From NCBI GenBank assembly GCA_018398805.1, contig JAGFBZ010001170.1:1389001-1453000 (forward strand): a stretch of DNA of 64,000 bases, in the 5' to 3' direction. How positions within the stretch are numbered: position 1 is the stretch's first letter; every line of letters starts with the position of its first letter. The notes beneath the pieces are model-generated. The model worked only from the letters and a program-made list of their open reading frames with translations. It made no database searches and was not told where the DNA came from. This stretch comes from Hirundichthys speculiger (taxonomy: Eukaryota > Chordata > Actinopteri > Beloniformes > Exocoetidae). Of this stretch, positions 60,901-64,000 are shown piece after piece. The translations under genes were made by a program, and so were the position numbers.

Positions 60901-63214
60901 AATTCATAGTTGACAAGAGAGCTGTTGTACTTTGTTCCTGTGGTATTTTGACCATAGCATGTCCCAAACATTTCCTTAAAATGTCAGGTAATTCTGTCAA
61001 TTTCTAAAGAAAAAAAGCCCTGTATGTTTCCCAGGGGTAAACAGCCTCGAAGAGTCGACATTCATGCCTGCACCTCAGGGCCTCTTTGAGCACTACGTTT
61101 AGCTACTCCTCAAGGCTTCAAAAACACCAAAACTAGTGGAACTAATTTAATAAAGTAGGATGAATAATAATTGAACAATAATCATATCAGTCATAAAATC
61201 ATTATGATCAGTTATATGTATGGCTCAGACAATAAACTAGAATATATACCAAGCTCTCTCATCCAGGCAGTCAACATGTCCGCAAAAGTGGCCAACACGT
61301 TCCCTCCGTTGAGCGATGCTGCTACAGCCAAGTATGAGGAGTCAAAGTATGGGAAGTAAGAGATGGACGAGGAGGGCTCAGGAGAATCTGGAGGTTTGAA
61401 ATCAGCTGGCATGGCAAAGGTCAGCTGGGCTGAGGTGCTTATGTTAAGAACTGGAAAATTAGAAGGATACAGACAATTAGTTAAAGAGTACAAACCATAT
61501 TTACACGTCTCATGTGCAGAAAGACACTGAAGACAAATGTAAAATGGGTCTACAGAACTAAATATTTATGGTTTTTAAATATGTCTCTTAAGTCTCTAAG
61601 ACAGTTTTTAGGTTTGACACAATTTTGCCACCCAGTGGAAAAATTAGACATAAAAGTCCATAAAAGTTTTTTTTGGAAGTCTAAAGGTTTTCATTTCCAA
61701 ATCTAAAAGTATTATAAGCTGCTGGGCTCAGTTTTCCTGGGTGGGACGAGAGCTGAAATCAGTATGATGTGTTTATAATTGTCAGTCTAAACTGAAGCAG
61801 CAGCTCAGCAACGTCCACATCCACAGTATTTAAACAGGGTTTTTGAGCAAAACTGAAGAGCAAGAGTTAGTACGTAAGTGTTCTTTCACAAAATCCCTGT
61901 ATTACTGCCCGTAAGAGTTTCACTTTTGAATTGCTGAAGTCAATTGATTTTTCTTTAACCATCTGTGATCTGTAATGATTGCATCACAGATATGGATTTA
62001 AGTGTTGCCAAGTTGTCGCTCTAGCCAGTACAGGCCAGCTAAGGTCCCATCACTTCACAAAATTGGGATTTGTAAACTGCATGTTCAGATTAGCAAATGC
62101 ATTTTTACAACTTTTGGAATGGAGAAAATTGATTCACAAACAAAAGCACTTGATTTTACATCTAATAAAATATTAAACAGAATTTTTTCTTTTGTCTGAT
62201 GAAACAATAATGGCTCTCATGCTTCCTTCACATCAGCTCTTATGCAGAGTTAACTACAGAAAACAGTTAATGGATGCACAATTTCTTGATGGGAGATATT
62301 AATTTGTTATTTTAAAATGGATAAATGTTTAGACAACAGTGCATTAGGTGCAATAATTGGGAACTAGGCCTGAGATGATGAGACTTCCTGTTTCACCTGC
62401 ATCTGTCGCAGCGCTCATGCAGGAGTAGACGGAGCACTGAAAGTCTCCCAGGGCGACCCCTACTGGCGTACCGGCAGGAATGCCATGCCAGATGGAGCAC
62501 GTCTCCCCCGCCAAGCCACCAGATGGCGCACACTGAGGAAGCAGGTGCAAAGGGAAGCCGGCAGCCTTCAGACTAGAGCGTGCACATATACACACAGTAG
62601 TTTGTTATGTAGGTTCAACATACCTTTGACAGAATGTTAAGATGCAAACTGTTCAGTAGTTTCAAGTTCAAACCAAACATGCAGAAGCTAGAGAACATTT
62701 TTCATACATTTAGTGATTTGAGTATTAGTGTGCTTTTGAAAACGGGACATGTGGCACTCTGCATACATGCTTTCATTCCACGTATTGGTTGAAGTGTTGA
62801 AGAAACCCCAGCTGGCTGCATTCTGAGGCGTCATCACGCAACCGTCCAAACCACAGAGCATCGACACCACATAGTCCTGGATGGTACCCGCGACTGTGAA
62901 GTCCCCAAGGAACTCGGGTCTGCAGTGAAGCCACACACCATCAGAGCTCACTGTAACATCACATCACTACAGAAAGTGGAAACAGAATGTTGTTTTTTTT
63001 TTTGTTTGTTTGTTTTTCTTCTTCATAGATAATGCTGACCTGTGTTTCATATACCAGAAGATTGTTGAACACCCAAACCCGGTGGCAACGCTAAGGTGCG
63101 AGTCTGGTTGGGGTAGCGAGGACAGGAAGTCACTGGTGCAGCGTCCATCCTGCCACGTGATCAGATTACTGGTGTCTCTGGCTGTGAAGAAGTCCCTGCT
63201 GGACCAATCACAAC
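57969..63214 (-). CDS. shpk: shpk, sedoheptulokinase, 3' five coding exons (partial)
   Basis: Sedoheptulokinase is a cytosolic FGGY-family kinase that uses ATP to make sedoheptulose 7-phosphate, feeding the pentose phosphate pathway. Exons: 63040-63214, 62767-62919, 62397-62572, 61250-61450, 57969-58363 (stop at 57969-57971), all with GT-AG borders and matching phases. Together they encode about 366 residues, corresponding to human SHPK from roughly residue 110 to the end. Conserved text includes [75 protein letters not shown] and [12 protein letters not shown]. The first exons, with the N-terminal substrate-binding part, lie beyond 64000. Its position next to trpv1 matches the human TRPV1-SHPK order. 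Confidence 0.92.
59039..59072. repeat. T run followed by G run
   Basis: About 15 T then about 19 G in a row. This is a low-complexity junction whose assembled length is doubtful. Confidence 0.9.
59275..60180 (-). mobile_element. Tc1-type transposon with degraded transposase
   Basis: The minus strand has a C-terminal frame (59730-59449: [20 protein letters not shown]) and an N-terminal frame (60143-59961: [20 protein letters not shown]). The reading frame is broken between them. The left end (TACACTATATTGCTAAAAGT at 59275) is a typical terminal repeat. The right end was not identified. Confidence 0.75.
60484..60848. mobile_element. 365-bp MITE with perfect 26-bp TIRs and TA duplication
   Basis: Both ends start CAGTCATGGAAAAAATTATT and agree for 26 bases in inverted orientation. 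TA flanks each side (60482-60483 and 60849-60850). There is no coding frame. The TA target suggests Tc1/mariner mobilisation. Identical ends imply recent activity. Confidence 0.85.
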
Positions 63215-64000
63215 CTGCAACGGACACAAGATACAAAAATGTGGAGCTGACTTTGTGGTTTAGCATGAACACAAATATCTCAGTAGCAGAAATGAATCCA
63301 TGCTTTACAGATCTATTTTGATGCAACTAATAAAAGCAGTAATCTTCTCAAAAGGCTGTCGACATTCCTGTCGCAATAACAGGTTAATGTTTCTCTGAAT
63401 CCTGGTTAAACATAATGTTGAACTCATGTATCATCCAAACCAAACAATGGAATACAGCACTATTACACAAATGTATGCTACAGCACATGAAAGTGGTGAG
63501 CATCAGCTTTAGTCTGAGGATTTATACACCAATACTAACAGACATGTGGGGTCTTGCCCTTAAAACACACAGTGTTTAAACTGTACCTGATTGAAGCAAA
63601 ATGAACACTTGACAACTAAATACTTTTTAATTAGTTTATGCACCAAAGTGCTCCCACATAGCTTAGGTAACTGCAAGATGCTGTTTAAACATAGGTGGAG
63701 GAAAGAGGTGCATAAGAAGATCAACTGGCTCAAATTATCTAAAAATCCACCCAATAACATGTTGCTGAGATAAATTTAATTCCTAAAAAGCAAAAAAACT
63801 AGAACATGGAACATGACTCTTAATTTATCAAAATGCCCGTTAAAGGAGACGTATTGTGTTCTTTTTTTTTCAAAGACTGACACAACTTCCTGACATACTA
63901 CTGAAATATCTGTGACAAGTTTGGTCAAACATACTACATCCAGAGATAACCTGTAAATCTGAAAAGCTCACTGAACAATACATTTTCTAACTTAGTGGCT
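63215..64000 (-). other. shpk intron running off the window
   Basis: No further shpk exon was found up to the edge. Frames at 63560-63773 are not family-like. The next upstream shpk exon should lie to the right. Confidence 0.6.

Larger units (their letters stand above)
58364..61249 (-). other. shpk penultimate intron
   Basis: 2.9 kb between the two last coding exons. It contains a T/G homopolymer pair at 59039-59072, a Tc1 transposon and a small Tc1-like MITE, each listed. The rest shows nothing recognisable. Confidence 0.8.

Noticed and set aside
1..64000. CRISPR arrays, operons, or bacterial/phage defence genes
   Set aside because: No regularly spaced repeats and no prokaryotic gene structure. 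The tandem repeats are eukaryotic microsatellites.

Overview
The window is vertebrate DNA, almost certainly from a ray-finned (teleost) fish. Genes are split by GT-AG introns, coding exons are sparse, and the space between them is full of fish-type repeats: Tc1/mariner relics, Rex1 and L2 LINEs, tRNA-derived SINEs, hAT and pogo-like MITEs, and long AC, TC, AT and poly-C tracts. I see no bacterial, viral or CRISPR content. Every call was made by reading the sequence; nothing was searched.

Layout, left to right. (1) fam222b, plus strand: a short first coding exon at 5963-6090, a 10.2 kb intron, and a large last coding exon at 16264-17966 with a 3'UTR to about 20.1 kb. (2) Two head-to-tail trpv1-like genes on the minus strand, converging on fam222b. 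Copy A spans 20954-36244 and copy B 40981-49796. Each has 15 coding exons with the same exon phases. Copy B reads open from start to stop (772 codons). Copy A carries two 1-bp insertions, one near the start and one at the end of transmembrane segment S2. (3) The 3' part of shpk (sedoheptulokinase), minus strand, five exons between 57969 and 63214; its first exons lie beyond the right edge.

The order trpv1-shpk matches the human TRPV1-SHPK pair on chromosome 17, which also carries FAM222B. The spacer between the two trpv1 copies holds a decayed piece of shpk (an exon and its flank) fused directly to the 3' flank of copy B. This is what a tandem duplication of a [trpv1 + 3' part of shpk] unit should leave. 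A third fragment of trpv1 intron 14 sits in the same spacer. Repeats shared by both copies (a Tc1 relic in intron 14) predate the duplication. Repeats found in only one copy postdate it; several have a clean empty site in the other copy.

The genes do not form an operon-like system. fam222b, trpv1 and shpk are unrelated in function and are linked by ancestral neighbourhood. I found no convincing new molecular system. The most notable content is the duplication breakpoint, the damaged versus intact trpv1 pair with unlike pore turrets, and a few structured mobile elements.
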